The notes: generated by a model not told the origin, from the letters alone. Counted from the stretch's first letter, positions 43,859 to 53,137 are shown. The stretch: 61,519 nucleotides of DNA from Candidatus Lachnoclostridium avicola (GCA_019114465.1 DXFM01000044.1:1-61519), one strand, 5' to 3'. Numbers and translations: made by a program.

Positions 43859-44194
43859 ATGGATGAGAATAAAGTTATGACTGAGGAAGAGCTGGAAGAA
43901 ATTATTATGCAGATCATCGTAAACAGCGGTGCGTCCAGAAGCCTTGCCATCGAAGCTCTGCGGGCTGCCGGAGAGGGCAACTTTGAGGAGGCGGACGAGA
44001 AGATGAAGCAGGCGGATGAGACCATCCTTGAGACTCATGAGTATCAGACCAGTCTGATTCAGGATGAGATCAACGGCAAGCACGTTCCGCTGAATCTGCT
44101 CATGGTTCACGCTCAGGATCATCTGATGAACGCCATGACCGTAATGGATCTGGCAAAAGAAATTATCGCAATCAAGAAGGAGGAACATAAATAA
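43859..44194 (+). CDS. PTS IIA component, lactose/cellobiose family
   Basis: 111 residues, helical bundle of the IIA(Lac) type. The phosphorylated His is in LLMVHAQDHLMNA near residue 80. GGAGG lies 7-8 bases before the ATG at 43859. It passes phosphate from HPr to IIB. Stop overlaps the IIB start by one base (TAATG). Confidence 0.92.
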   Translation: MDENKVMTEEELEEIIMQIIVNSGASRSLAIEALRAAGEGNFEEADEKMKQADETILETHEYQTSLIQDEINGKHVPLNLLMVHAQDHLMNAMTVMDLAKEIIAIKKEEHK

Positions 44195-44493
44195 TGAGAA
44201 AGGTTGTTTTACTTTGCGCTGCTGGTATGTCCACCAGCCTGCTGGTTAATAAAATGAGAGACGCTGCGAAAGAAGAGGGATATGACTGCGAGATCAACGC
44301 ATACGCCCTGGCAACTGCCAAAGAGCATACGGATGCGGATGTGGTGCTCTTAGGGCCGCAGGTTCGTTTCGGATTAAACAATGTAAAGAAAGACCTTCCC
44401 GGCATTCCGGTGGAAGCCATTGATATGCAGGCTTACGGAACCATGAACGGCAAGAAGGTAATTGCTCAGGTTAAGAAGCTGCTGGGCGACTGA
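44194..44493 (+). CDS. PTS IIB component, lactose/cellobiose family
   Basis: 99 residues; Cys8 in VVLLCAAGMSTSLLVNKM is the phosphoryl carrier. It takes phosphate from IIA and gives it to the sugar during transport by IIC. Last gene of the operon. AAGGAGGAACATAA precedes the start. Confidence 0.93.
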   Translation: MRKVVLLCAAGMSTSLLVNKMRDAAKEEGYDCEINAYALATAKEHTDADVVLLGPQVRFGLNNVKKDLPGIPVEAIDMQAYGTMNGKKVIAQVKKLLGD

Positions 44494-44507
44494 TCAGAGC
44501 AACTGAT

Positions 44508-44551
44508 ATCCCGGTTTCCCGCGGGAACATTCCCGCGGGAGTAATCGGGAT
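44508..44551 (+). terminator. Double-hairpin terminator of the PTS operon
   Basis: An outer ATCCCG/CGGGAT stem surrounds two TTCCCGCGGGAA-type self-complementary blocks. Followed by TTTAATTTT. Unusual palindromic arms; the end is probably a terminator. Confidence 0.6.
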
Positions 44552-44610
44552 TTAATTTTGTGTATTTTGGGGCGGAAGAGGAGAAGTATAGAAAGAGGAG
44601 AGAACATAGA

Positions 44611-45555
44611 ATGGCTGAGATGGAAATGACCATGGTAATAACGGAAAAGATATTGGAGATGGTGGTCCTGCTTCTGGTGGGCGCGGTCGTCTACAAAACA
44701 GGAGTCATTGACGCGGCTTCCAATAAGAAGCTGTCCAATTTTCTTTTGATGGTGATTTCGCCGGCGCTGATTATCAGCTCCTATCAGATGGAGTTTGATC
44801 CCAGGCTGCTGAGGGAGCTGCTGCTCACTTTTGCTCTGTCTGCGGCCAGCTTTGCCGCGGTGATCCTGTTCTGCCGGGTGGTGCTTCGGGAGCGCCCCGG
44901 AGTGGACAGCCCGGTGGAAAAGATGGCGGTGATCTATTCCAACTGCGGCTTCATCGGAATTCCCCTGATCAACGGTATTCTTGGAGCTGAGGGCGTATTC
45001 TGTATGACAGCGTACACCACAGTGTTTAACGTGCTGGTGTGGACCCACGGCGTGATCCTTATGAGCGGCGGAGGGGAGAAAATCAGGCTGAAAGATATGT
45101 GGAAAAACCTGGTGACGCCCGCAGTGATTGCGGTGGTCATTGGAATTGCCCTGTTTCTCACGGAGACCAGTCTTCCAGCGGTGATTGCCAACCCCATCGC
45201 CAGCGTGGGAGATATGAATACCCCCATTGCAATGATTGTGGCCGGTGCCAATCTGGCTCAGGGCAATGTCCTCGCCAGCCTGAAAAAGGTCCGCGTATAT
45301 TACATCAGTTTCCTGAAGCTGATCGTGGCTCCTGTGATTACGGTGGTTCTGCTGTTCTTTCTGTCCAGCGATTTCAACGTGTCCATGACAATTTTTGTGG
45401 CCTCTGCCTGCCCGGCGGGAGCCATGGGAACCATGTTCGCTCTTCGCTACAACCGGGACAGCAATTACGCTTCCGAGCTGTTTGCTGTTTCCACCATTTT
45501 GTCCATGGTGACGATTCCTCTGATCGCGGCGGCGGCGATTCCTCTTCTGAGCTGA
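44611..45555 (+). CDS. AEC-family transporter
   Basis: 314 residues, ten spans in two five-helix halves. The VYKTGVIDAASNKKLSNFLLMVISPALI segment is typical of auxin-efflux-carrier relatives. Such proteins in bacteria export or exchange organic anions such as malate. AGAGGAGAGAACATAGA precedes the ATG at 44611. Substrate unknown. It stands alone with terminators on both sides. Confidence 0.85.
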   Translation: MAEMEMTMVITEKILEMVVLLLVGAVVYKTGVIDAASNKKLSNFLLMVISPALIISSYQMEFDPRLLRELLLTFALSAASFAAVILFCRVVLRERPGVDSPVEKMAVIYSNCGFIGIPLINGILGAEGVFCMTAYTTVFNVLVWTHGVILMSGGGEKIRLKDMWKNLVTPAVIAVVIGIALFLTETSLPAVIANPIASVGDMNTPIAMIVAGANLAQGNVLASLKKVRVYYISFLKLIVAPVITVVLLFFLSSDFNVSMTIFVASACPAGAMGTMFALRYNRDSNYASELFAVSTILSMVTIPLIAAAAIPLLS

Positions 45556-45587
45556 GAAGAGGGGCCGGCGGCGGGAAAAAACGGATT

Positions 45588-45619
45588 TTGCCAGAATTTC
45601 TGTCTGGCGAAGGTTTTTT
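45588..45619 (+). terminator. Terminator after the AEC transporter
   Basis: TTGCCAGA/TCTGGCGAA stem (one bulge) followed by GGTTTTTT. An additional CTCTTCT/AGAAGAG hairpin overlaps the stop codon. Confidence 0.75.
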
Positions 45620-45629
45620 GCCCTGGGAC

Positions 45630-45658
45630 TTGACAAACGGCAGGGGGCTGGCTATAAT
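45630..45658 (+). promoter_or_regulatory. Consensus promoter of the thrS T-box leader
   Basis: TTGACA (45630-45635), 17 bases, TATAAT (45653-45658); perfect match to the vegetative consensus. Confidence 0.9.
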
Positions 45659-45684
45659 CGGATTTGAACAGAAAAGATAAAACG

Positions 45685-45916
45685 CTGATGGGAAGAGTAC
45701 ACAGCCTGCGGCCATTCAGAGAGAAATGCGATCTGCTGCGAGCATTTTATGGAGGCGGCTATGGAAGACCACCCCGGAGTGTCCCTTAATCGGGAACGGT
45801 GATTCCGTTATCGTCAAAATGAGAGGTCCGCTGTATCTGCGCGGGCAAGCAGGGTGGAACCGCGATGATTGATCGTCCCTTGTCATACCGAACCGGTATG
45901 GCAGGGGACTTTTTTA
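45685..45916 (+). promoter_or_regulatory. T-box riboswitch controlling thrS
   Basis: About 230 bases of structured leader with the T-box core AGGGTGGAACCGCG (45851-45864) and a terminator stem (45875-45909) with T-run. Uncharged tRNA-Thr would pair with the specifier and the T-box, form the antiterminator and allow thrS to be read. The ACC codons at 45768-45773 are candidates for the specifier; I have not modelled stem I. Confidence 0.88.
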
Positions 45917-45971
45917 TATCACAGGACCCCTAAGTTTCTCGGCATGAGGACCAGAAGAAGGAGAGAAAGCT

Positions 45972-47906
45972 ATGAAAATTACACTGAAAGACGGCTCTGT
46001 AAAAGAATATGCACAGCCGATGGCGGTTATTGACATTGCCAAAGATTTGAGCGAAGGACTGGCCAGAGTGGCCTGCGCCGGAGAGGTGGATGGAGAAGTG
46101 GTAGATCTGCGCACCGTGGTGGATCGGGACGCAAAGGTGAATATCCTGACCGCCAGCGACGAGGGAGGACTTTCCACCCTGCGCCACACCGCGAGCCATG
46201 TGATGGCTCAGGCTATCAAGCGGCTGTATCCCAACACCAAGCTGGCCATCGGACCTTCCATCGCGGACGGCTTTTACTACGATGTGGATCCGGAGACTCC
46301 CCTTACCGCAGACGATATGGAAAAGATTGAGGCGGAGATGAAGAAGATCGTGAAGGAAGCCTTCCCCATCGAGCGTTTCACCCTTCCCAGGGAGGAAGCC
46401 ATCGCTCTTATGAAGGAGAAGGACGAGCCCTACAAGGTGGAGCTCATTGAGGATCTGCCGGAGGGAGAGGAGATCAGCTTTTACCGCCAGGGAGAATTCA
46501 CCGATCTGTGCGCAGGCCCTCACCTGATGAACACAAAGGATATCGGCAAGGCCTATAAGCTGATGAACCTGGCGGGAGCTTACTGGAGAGGCAGCGAGAA
46601 GAACAAGATGCTCACCAGAGTATACGCCACCGCTTTTGGAAAGAAAGCAGATCTGGACGCTTACATCACCATGATGGAGGAGGCGAAGAAGAGAGACCAC
46701 CGCAAGATCGGCCGGGAGCTGGGCCTGTTTATGATGAATGAGGCGGGTCCGGGATTCCCCTTCTTCCTTCCCAATGGCATGGTGCTGAAGAACGCGCTGC
46801 TGGACTACTGGAGAGAGATCCACAGAAAGGCGGGCTACGTGGAGATTTCCACTCCCGTGATTTTAAACAGAAAGCTGTGGGAGACTTCCGGTCACTGGGA
46901 TCACTATAAGGAGAATATGTACACCACGGTGATCGATGACGAAGATTATGCCATCAAACCTATGAACTGCCCCGGCGGCGTGCTGGTATACGCTTCTGAG
47001 CCCCGTTCCTACCGGGATCTTCCTCTGCGGATGGGCGAGCTGGGACTGGTTCACCGCCATGAGAAGTCCGGTCAGCTTCACGGCCTGATGCGGGTGCGCT
47101 GCTTTACTCAGGACGATGCCCACATTTTCATGACTCCCGAGCAGATTAAGGACGAGATCAAAGGTGTGGCGGGCCTGATTGACCAGGTATATTCCCTGTT
47201 CGGCTTCAAGTACCATGTGGAACTGTCCACCAGACCGGAGGACAGCATGGGAAGCGATGAGGACTGGGAGATGGCTACGGCCGGTCTGCGGGACGCTCTG
47301 GACGAGCTGGGACTTCCCTACGTGGTAAATGAGGGAGACGGCGCGTTCTACGGACCGAAGATTGACTTCCATCTGGAGGACTGCATCGGCAGAACCTGGC
47401 AGTGCGGCACCATTCAGCTGGATTTCCAGCTGCCCCAGCGGTTTGAGCTGGAGTACACGGGAGCAGACGGAGAGAAACACCGTCCCATTATGATTCACCG
47501 TGTGGTATTTGGATCCATCGAGCGTTTCATCGGTATCCTGATCGAGCATTATGCCGGCGCGTTCCCCACCTGGCTGGCTCCGGTGCAGGTGAAGGTTCTT
47601 CCGATTTCTGACAAGTACATGGACTATGCGGAGAAAGTGACGGAGAAGCTCTTCGACGCCGGAATCCGGGCAGAGGTGGACACCCGTTCCGAGAAGATCG
47701 GCTACAAGATCCGGGAAGCTCAGACCCAGAAGATCCCCTACATGCTGGTGGTAGGCCAGAAAGAGGAGGAAGAGGGAACTGTTTCCGTGAGAAGCCGGTT
47801 TGCAGGAGATGAGGGAAGCGTGTCCCTGGATGCATTTATGGATAGAATCCAGAAAGAGATTGCTTCCAGAGAAAGCCGCAGAGTGGAGAAGACAGAAGAA
47901 AAATAA
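45972..47906 (+). CDS. thrS: Threonyl-tRNA synthetase
   Basis: 644 residues in the full ThrRS order: TGS domain (1-60), editing domain (about 65-225; HTASHVMAQ with HxxxH and CAGPHL), class II core (about 265-540) with motif 2 HRHEKSGQLHGL and motif 3 around MIHRVVFGSIERF, and anticodon-binding domain. Zinc ligands Cys (MNCPGG), His and His are present. NCPGG instead of the usual NCPGH is a lineage variant known to me in Clostridia. AAGGAGAGAAAGCT precedes the ATG. Controlled by the upstream T-box. Confidence 0.96.
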   Translation: MKITLKDGSVKEYAQPMAVIDIAKDLSEGLARVACAGEVDGEVVDLRTVVDRDAKVNILTASDEGGLSTLRHTASHVMAQAIKRLYPNTKLAIGPSIADGFYYDVDPETPLTADDMEKIEAEMKKIVKEAFPIERFTLPREEAIALMKEKDEPYKVELIEDLPEGEEISFYRQGEFTDLCAGPHLMNTKDIGKAYKLMNLAGAYWRGSEKNKMLTRVYATAFGKKADLDAYITMMEEAKKRDHRKIGRELGLFMMNEAGPGFPFFLPNGMVLKNALLDYWREIHRKAGYVEISTPVILNRKLWETSGHWDHYKENMYTTVIDDEDYAIKPMNCPGGVLVYASEPRSYRDLPLRMGELGLVHRHEKSGQLHGLMRVRCFTQDDAHIFMTPEQIKDEIKGVAGLIDQVYSLFGFKYHVELSTRPEDSMGSDEDWEMATAGLRDALDELGLPYVVNEGDGAFYGPKIDFHLEDCIGRTWQCGTIQLDFQLPQRFELEYTGADGEKHRPIMIHRVVFGSIERFIGILIEHYAGAFPTWLAPVQVKVLPISDKYMDYAEKVTEKLFDAGIRAEVDTRSEKIGYKIREAQTQKIPYMLVVGQKEEEEGTVSVRSRFAGDEGSVSLDAFMDRIQKEIASRESRRVEKTEEK

Positions 47907-47937
47907 GGGATAAAAAACTGAAAAATTACGCCGGATG

Positions 47938-47968
47938 GAACGGGCCCGTGAATAAAACGGGCCCGTTC
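47938..47968 (+). terminator. Hairpin after thrS
   Basis: GAACGGGCCCGT/ACGGGCCCGTTC stem, 12 bp, 7-base loop; no strong U-run. Probable transcript end. Confidence 0.6.
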
Positions 47969-48023
47969 TGCACATTCTAAAATTGTTTCAAAACAATATT
48001 CATCACCGAAGGAGGAGTGTGCA

Positions 48024-48338
48024 ATGACAAAGCTGGATTGTAATGTGACGAGCTGTGTGCACAATGCGGACAACTGCTGCTGCAAGAGGGAAATTATAGT
48101 GGAAGGACAGACGGCGAACAAAGCCTGCGATACCTGCTGTGGCAGTTTTGACGAGAACAGGGACGGTTCCTTTAAGAATATGTTCAAGTCACCGGAGAGC
48201 CGGCTGGAGATCGAGTGTGAGGCAGTCAACTGTGTGTACAACGCCGGGCGGAGATGTACGGCAGACCGAGTGGGAATCACCGGCATGGGCGCCAACCAGG
48301 CGGGAGATACGGAGTGTTCCACCTTTAAGGCGAGATAA
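48024..48338 (+). CDS. Tandem DUF1540 protein
   Basis: 104 residues with two copies of the DUF1540 pattern: LDCNVTSCVHNADNCCCK...CDTCCGSF and IECEAVNCVYNAGRRCTA...ECSTF. Each copy has four to five cysteines. It may bind metal. Such proteins are common in spore-forming Clostridia and the role is unknown. GAAGGAGGAGTGTGCA precedes the ATG. Confidence 0.85.
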   Translation: MTKLDCNVTSCVHNADNCCCKREIIVEGQTANKACDTCCGSFDENRDGSFKNMFKSPESRLEIECEAVNCVYNAGRRCTADRVGITGMGANQAGDTECSTFKAR

Positions 48339-48359
48339 AGAGACAGAGACAAAAAAGCA

Positions 48360-48395
48360 GGCGCGGCGCGGTCCAAGAAGGGCCGCGCCTTTTTT
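48360..48395 (+). terminator. Terminator after the DUF1540 gene
   Basis: GGCGCGGC paired with GCCGCGCC and a six-T run. The remaining ~150 bases to the next gene show no other gene. Confidence 0.8.
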
Positions 48396-48547
48396 AGCTT
48401 CCGTTTGTCACGGCTCTGTGATAAAATGAAGACTGACAGAACAAAACAGCCATTCATCTCTACAAAAGGCGGGGTTTCCGAAATGTCTTCCTTATTAATA
48501 TATAACCCAATGGAAGCTGCGGTTTATTTCAGAAAGGAGCTGGGACT

Positions 48548-49378
48548 ATGATCCGAATTTTAACCCTTGTGGAAAACCAGACGGGCGCCAGAAAAGGCCT
48601 GGAGGCGGAGCACGGCCTCTCTTTTGTCGTGGACGCGGATGGAGTCCGGATCCTCTTTGACTGTGGGGCAGGCCGGGCGGCGGCGAAAAACTGCAGGCTG
48701 CTGAACGTAGCCCCTGCCTCTGTGGACGTGACGGTTCTCAGCCACAGTCACTATGACCACGCCGCGGGGCTTCCTTTTTTGGCGGAGCGGGGACTTCGGG
48801 CGGAGACGGTGATCGGCGAACATTTCTTTGAAGAAAAATACGGGGCGGGGGAGGGAGGAACCTTCGCCTATCTGGGCTGCGGATTTGACGAGGACAGCCT
48901 GGGAACCTGGACCCCGTCCGTTACGGTCAATGGGAGGACGGTCCGGCTGACTGCCAGGTGCACGGCGGAGACGGGATTTCCCAGGAGATTTTCGTGGGAG
49001 ACCATCCCGGCCCGGTTTGTAAAACGCACCGCCCAGGGCCTGGTGCCTGATGATTTTGCGGATGAGCAGTGCCTGGTCCTGGAGCTGAAGGACGGACTGG
49101 CCCTGGTGACCGGCTGCAGCCATCCGGGGATTCTGAATATGGTCATGGAAGTGGGAGCGCGGTATGGAAGACCGGTGACAGCGGTGATCGGAGGAATTCA
49201 TTTAAAAGGAAGCGGTGAAGAGCGGATCCGGAACACTGTTCAGGAGCTGAAGGCGGCAGGTGTCCGCCGCATGTGGTGCAACCACTGTTCCGGGGCGGAA
49301 GCGGAGAAAATCATGAGGGAGGATCCGGAGATCTGCTGCGGCCATCTGGGGGCGGGGGACTGTCTGTTCCTGGAGTGA
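48548..49378 (+). CDS. MBL-fold metallohydrolase
   Basis: 276 residues. The metal-binding LSHSHYDHAAG (HxHxDH) and later GCSHPGI, GIHLKGSG and WCNHCSG His positions match the metallo-beta-lactamase fold. The sequence resembles the pterin-type branch (MptA/ribofuranosyl-aminobenzene phosphate synthase-like). Substrate is not predictable. GAAAGGAGCTGGGACT precedes the ATG. Confidence 0.82.
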   Translation: MIRILTLVENQTGARKGLEAEHGLSFVVDADGVRILFDCGAGRAAAKNCRLLNVAPASVDVTVLSHSHYDHAAGLPFLAERGLRAETVIGEHFFEEKYGAGEGGTFAYLGCGFDEDSLGTWTPSVTVNGRTVRLTARCTAETGFPRRFSWETIPARFVKRTAQGLVPDDFADEQCLVLELKDGLALVTGCSHPGILNMVMEVGARYGRPVTAVIGGIHLKGSGEERIRNTVQELKAAGVRRMWCNHCSGAEAEKIMREDPEICCGHLGAGDCLFLE

Positions 49379-49451
49379 GGATCTCCGGCAGAAATTTTTA
49401 GAAGAAAACGGAAGAAAGCGAAAGAAAACAGAAGAGAATAGAAGAAAACAG

Positions 49452-49480
49452 TTGACAGATTGAGGCGGCTGTGCTAAACT
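49452..49480 (+). promoter_or_regulatory. Promoter of the infC-rpmI-rplT operon
   Basis: TTGACA (49452-49457), 17 bases, TAAACT (49475-49480). The leader that follows is about 200 bases. Confidence 0.75.
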
Positions 49481-49682
49481 AACAAAAGTTGTGAGAACGA
49501 CTGACAGGAAAGCAGGTGTCCGCCTCACCCTGGCACGAGCAATTGACCCGGGTTCATATTGGAAATGCAGCAGTCCCGGCAGGGAGAAGACTGGCTGTGT
49601 CTACCATAGGCGGATGGAAATTATTTCCATCTGTTTTTTTGTGCGGCAGGAAATGTCTATTTCACTTTGGAGGTGCACGACT
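49481..49682 (+). promoter_or_regulatory. infC leader with attenuator (L20-type)
   Basis: The leader holds a GGATGGAAA/TTTCCATCT stem with a TTA loop (49611-49633) and a seven-T run: an intrinsic terminator between promoter and infC. In Firmicutes this place is used by L20 or an infC autoregulatory leader to control the operon. The upstream part, rich in complementary G/C blocks, could form the alternative antiterminator; I did not model it. Confidence 0.72.
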
Positions 49683-50189
49683 ATTAGCGATTTAATGATT
49701 AACGAGCAGATTCGTGACAAGGAAGTTCGTCTGATCGGACAGAATGGGGAACAGCTTGGGATTATGTCCGCCAGAGAAGCGTATAAGCTGGCTCAGGAAG
49801 CGGAGCTGGACCTGGTAAAGATTGCTCCGACGGCAAAGCCGCCCGTATGCAAGATCATCGATTACGGAAAGTACTGCTACGAGCAGGCGAGAAAAGAAAA
49901 GGAAGCAAAGAAGAAGCAGAAGGTCATTGAGGTAAAGGAAGTCCGCTTATCACCCAATATCGACACCAATGATCTGAATACCAAGACCAGTGCGGCCAGG
50001 AAATTCCTGGAGAAGGGCAACAAGGTGAAGGTTACCCTGCGCTTCAGAGGCCGTGAGATGGCGCATATGTCAAAGTCCAAGTATATTCTGGATGATTTTG
50101 CGGAGAGCTTATCCGATATCGCCGTCATTGATAAGCCGTCCAAAGTGGAGGGACGGAGTATGGTCATGTTTTTAACTGCAAAACGTTAA
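49683..50189 (+). CDS. infC: Translation initiation factor IF-3, AUU start
   Basis: 168 residues. The start is an ATT at 49683, eight bases after GGAGGT (49669-49674). The next ATG at 49695 is 20 bases from the site, and the extended upstream frame has no good site. IF-3 discriminates against AUU, so its own AUU start gives negative autoregulation, as known in E. coli and others. The protein has the N-domain (SDLMINEQIRDKEVRLIG), linker Lys/Glu-rich, and C-domain (KVTLRFRGREMAH). Confidence 0.93.
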   Translation: MSDLMINEQIRDKEVRLIGQNGEQLGIMSAREAYKLAQEAELDLVKIAPTAKPPVCKIIDYGKYCYEQARKEKEAKKKQKVIEVKEVRLSPNIDTNDLNTKTSAARKFLEKGNKVKVTLRFRGREMAHMSKSKYILDDFAESLSDIAVIDKPSKVEGRSMVMFLTAKR

Positions 50190-50220
50190 AATATAGACAA
50201 CAGTCAAGGAGGAAAATACA

Positions 50221-50418
50221 ATGCCGAAATTAAAAACTAGCAGAGCTGCAGCAAAGCGTTTCAAAGTAACGGGAAGCGGAAAACTGGTAAGAAATAAAGC
50301 TTACAAGTCTCATATCTTAACGAAGAAGTCCACTAAGAGAAAGAGAAATCTCAGAAAAGACATCGTTACCGACGCTACCAACGCAAAGGTAATGAAGAGA
50401 ATTTTACCCTATCTGTAA
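50221..50418 (+). CDS. rpmI: 50S ribosomal protein L35
   Basis: 65 residues, very basic, starting [20 protein letters not shown], the L35 signature. CAAGGAGGAAAATACA precedes the ATG. Conserved infC-rpmI-rplT order confirms it. Confidence 0.97.
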   Translation: MPKLKTSRAAAKRFKVTGSGKLVRNKAYKSHILTKKSTKRKRNLRKDIVTDATNAKVMKRILPYL

Positions 50419-50452
50419 GGATTTTTGAAATTAAGAAGGAGGAAATTGACCC

Positions 50453-50809
50453 ATGGCAAGAGTAAAAGGCGGATTAAACGCAAAGAAGAAACACAATAGA
50501 GTCCTGAAAATGGCAAAGGGCTACAGAGGTGCCCGTTCCAAGCAGTACAGAGTGGCTAAGCAGTCTGTAATGAGAGCTCTCACCAGCTCCTACGCAGGCC
50601 GCAAGGAGAGAAAGAGACAGTTCAGACAGCTGTGGATTGCCCGTATCAACGCGGCTGCCCGCATCAACGGCTTATCCTACAGCAAGTTCATGTACGGCTT
50701 AAAGCAGGCCGGCGTGGAGATGAACAGAAAGATTCTTTCTGACATGGCTATCAACGACGCTGAGGGATTTGCAAAGCTGGCTGAGCTGGCAAAATCCAAG
50801 CTGGCTTAA
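50453..50809 (+). CDS. rplT: 50S ribosomal protein L20
   Basis: 118 residues with [26 protein letters not shown] and the C-terminal [21 protein letters not shown], typical L20. It binds 23S rRNA early in assembly and may bind the operon leader as a repressor. AAGAAGGAGGAAATTGACCC precedes the ATG. Confidence 0.97.
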   Translation: MARVKGGLNAKKKHNRVLKMAKGYRGARSKQYRVAKQSVMRALTSSYAGRKERKRQFRQLWIARINAAARINGLSYSKFMYGLKQAGVEMNRKILSDMAINDAEGFAKLAELAKSKLA

Positions 50810-50842
50810 TTTCAGCTTATCATTATTAGAAATAAGTAAGAG

Positions 50843-50892
50843 AGAGCCGCTGTCCGGCAGATAACAGATCTGCCCGGACAGCGGCTCTTTTT
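50843..50892 (+). terminator. Strong terminator of the ribosomal operon
   Basis: AGAGCCGCTGTCCGG paired with CCGGACAGCGGCTCT, inner CAGAT/ATCTG, then five T's. Confidence 0.93.
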
Positions 50893-50917
50893 CGTTTTCT
50901 GTCCGGCGGTTCCAGGA

Positions 50918-50946
50918 TTGACAGACTATTCTGGATAGAGTATAAT
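50918..50946 (+). promoter_or_regulatory. Consensus promoter of the oligopeptide operon
   Basis: TTGACA (50918-50923), 17 bases, TATAAT (50941-50946); perfect. The first gene begins about 105 bases downstream. Confidence 0.88.
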
Positions 50947-51051
50947 TTGGGGAAATTGCCTTTGTTTTTCATAAAAAGACATTTGAACGTCCGAAAAGGA
51001 AAGACGGCCGGGCGTCCAGGGCAGAGAATACATCAATGAGAGGGAATAAGT

Positions 51052-51969
51052 ATGGTTCGATATTTTGCAAAGCGGATTGCCACCATGGTCATCGCGCTGT
51101 TTCTCATCGCGCTGCTGACCTTTGTGATCATGCACTCCATTCCAGGCGGGCCCTTTACCAGCGACCGGAAGGTGAGCCCGGAGGTGGAGGCGGCGCTCAA
51201 CGCCAAGTACAATCTGGACGCTCCCCTTGCGGAGCAGTTTTTTGACTACATAGGGGGACTTCTCCACGGAGATTTCGGCCCGTCCTACAAATACCCGGGA
51301 AAGTCGGTGAATGACTTCATCTACAATGGATTTCCCGTGTCGGCGAAGCTGGGCGGCATCACCATCGTGTTTGTGCTGCTGGCGGCCATCCCCATGGGAG
51401 TGGTGGCTGCGGTGAAAAACGGGAAATGGGTGGACATGGCGGTGATGGCCGTCGCCACCATCGGGGTGACGATTCCGTCGTTTATCATCGCGTCCCTGCT
51501 GATCTACGTGTTTTCCTTCCGGCTGAATCTGCTGCCCACCTACGGCATTGACACCTGGAAGGGCTATATTCTGCCGGTGATCGCCCTGGGAGGCTATTCC
51601 ATCAGCTATATGGCAAGGCTGATGCGTTCCAGTCTGCTGGAAGTCATGGGTCAGGATTACATCCGCACCGCCAGGGCCAAGGGACTCTCGGAGGTGAAGG
51701 TGGTGTTCGGCCATGCCATGAGAAACGCCCTGATCCCGGTGATCACGGTGCTGGGGCCCACCATCGCCAATCTGATGACGGGAAGCTTTGTAATCGAGAA
51801 GATTTTCGCCATTCCCGGATTGGGCGGCTATCTGGTAAACAGTGTGTCTCAGAGAGACTACACCACCATCATGGGCGTGACGATTTTTTACGCTACTTTT
51901 CTCATGGTCATGATTTTTGTGGTGGACATTTTTTACTGCCTGATTGACCCCAGAATCAAATACGAGTAG
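51052..51969 (+). CDS. oppB: Oligopeptide ABC transporter permease (OppB-like)
   Basis: 305 residues, six spans. RYFAKRIATMVIALFLIALLTFVIMHSIPGGPF at the N terminus and the EAA-type loop DYIRTARAKGLSEVKVVFGHAMRNALIPV are typical. It forms the pore with the OppC-like subunit. GAGAGGGAATAAGT precedes the ATG. Exact substrate (peptide, nickel, opine) is not provable. Confidence 0.87.
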   Translation: MVRYFAKRIATMVIALFLIALLTFVIMHSIPGGPFTSDRKVSPEVEAALNAKYNLDAPLAEQFFDYIGGLLHGDFGPSYKYPGKSVNDFIYNGFPVSAKLGGITIVFVLLAAIPMGVVAAVKNGKWVDMAVMAVATIGVTIPSFIIASLLIYVFSFRLNLLPTYGIDTWKGYILPVIALGGYSISYMARLMRSSLLEVMGQDYIRTARAKGLSEVKVVFGHAMRNALIPVITVLGPTIANLMTGSFVIEKIFAIPGLGGYLVNSVSQRDYTTIMGVTIFYATFLMVMIFVVDIFYCLIDPRIKYE

Positions 51970-51985
51970 GACGAGGTTGGAAGAG

Positions 51986-53137
51986 ATGGATAATAAATGG
52001 GAAATGCTCAACTCCTCCAGTGAGGAGAGGGAAAAGATATGGACGAAAAACAGAACCTTTGCCGGAGATGTGTGGTTCCGGTTTCGCAGAAAGCCCACGG
52101 CCATAGCGGGATTTGTGATGATTATTCTGCTTCTGCTCTTTGCCCTGGCAGGGCCTCTGTTTACCGATTACAGCTACTCCGTTCAGGATCTGGAGGTGGT
52201 GAATATTCCGCCGGTGATGCGGGTCTACGACACGCCGGACGGAGACGGCTATCTGTATATCACCCAGGGCCTGAAGGTGCTTTACGTCAATCCCGACGGC
52301 ACCCTGGGAGAGCAGCTGAATAAAGTCCGGGAAGAATCGGACATGAGCATGACAATTTTTGACTACAAGGGGACGGAAGTAGGCCTGTATTACGGCCAGA
52401 AACCCTATGTCATGGCGGATCCGGCCACGAAAGTGATCTATCCGGATTCCATGATGCGCAACGCCTCCTATCTGCTGGGAACGGACTCTCTGGGACGGGA
52501 TATTCTCACCCGCCTGATGTACGGCGTCCGGGTGTCCCTGCTGGTGGCCTTTGTGGCTGCTGCGGTGAATATGGTGATCGGAATTCTCTACGGAGGCATT
52601 TCCGGCTACCTGGGAGGAAACGTGGATACGGTGATGATGCGGGTGGTGGATATTATCAACACCATTCCCCTGACCCTGTACGTGATCCTGATCATGGTGC
52701 TTTTGGGCTCCGGTCTTCAGAGCATCATCGTTGCCCTGGGGAGCGTGTACTGGGTGGATATGGCCAGAGTGGTGAGAGGCCAGGTGCTCAGCTTAAAGCA
52801 GCAGGAGTTTGTGCTGGCGGCAAGGACCATCGGATCCTCCACAAAGACAATTCTGTTCCAGCACCTGATTCCCAACGCCATGGGTTCCATCCTGGTGACG
52901 GTGACCATGCTGATCCCGTCGGCCATCTTTATGGAGGCGTTTTTAAGCTTTTTAGGCATCGGCCTTCAGCCGCCCCTGGCCAGTCTGGGCACCATGTGCA
53001 ACGACGCGTCGGCAAACCTGAGGACCTGTCCCTATCAGCTGTTCATACCGGCGCTGGTGATCTGTCTGATTATGTTCGCGTTTAACTTTGTGGGAGACGG
53101 TCTGCGGGACGCTCTGGATCCCAAATTAAAGAAGTAG
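51986..53137 (+). CDS. oppC: Oligopeptide ABC transporter permease (OppC-like)
   Basis: 383 residues. After a helical N terminus and first span it has a long extracytoplasmic insertion (about residues 70-150), then the EAA loop FVLAARTIGSSTKTILFQHLIPNAM and the terminal spans. Longer than usual OppC (about 300) because of the insertion. ATG at 51986 follows GAGGTTGGAAGAG, overlapped by a longer open frame. 16 bases after oppB. Confidence 0.86.
   Translation: MDNKWEMLNSSSEEREKIWTKNRTFAGDVWFRFRRKPTAIAGFVMIILLLLFALAGPLFTDYSYSVQDLEVVNIPPVMRVYDTPDGDGYLYITQGLKVLYVNPDGTLGEQLNKVREESDMSMTIFDYKGTEVGLYYGQKPYVMADPATKVIYPDSMMRNASYLLGTDSLGRDILTRLMYGVRVSLLVAFVAAAVNMVIGILYGGISGYLGGNVDTVMMRVVDIINTIPLTLYVILIMVLLGSGLQSIIVALGSVYWVDMARVVRGQVLSLKQQEFVLAARTIGSSTKTILFQHLIPNAMGSILVTVTMLIPSAIFMEAFLSFLGIGLQPPLASLGTMCNDASANLRTCPYQLFIPALVICLIMFAFNFVGDGLRDALDPKLKK

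Noticed and set aside
44494..45636. 380-residue minus-strand frame opposite the AEC transporter
   Set aside because: His/Gln/Arg-rich shadow of a membrane protein gene, without ribosome site or family pattern.
50926..52104. 392-residue minus-strand frame opposite the OppB-like permease
   Set aside because: Low-complexity shadow translation; the plus strand has clear permease motifs and a consensus promoter.
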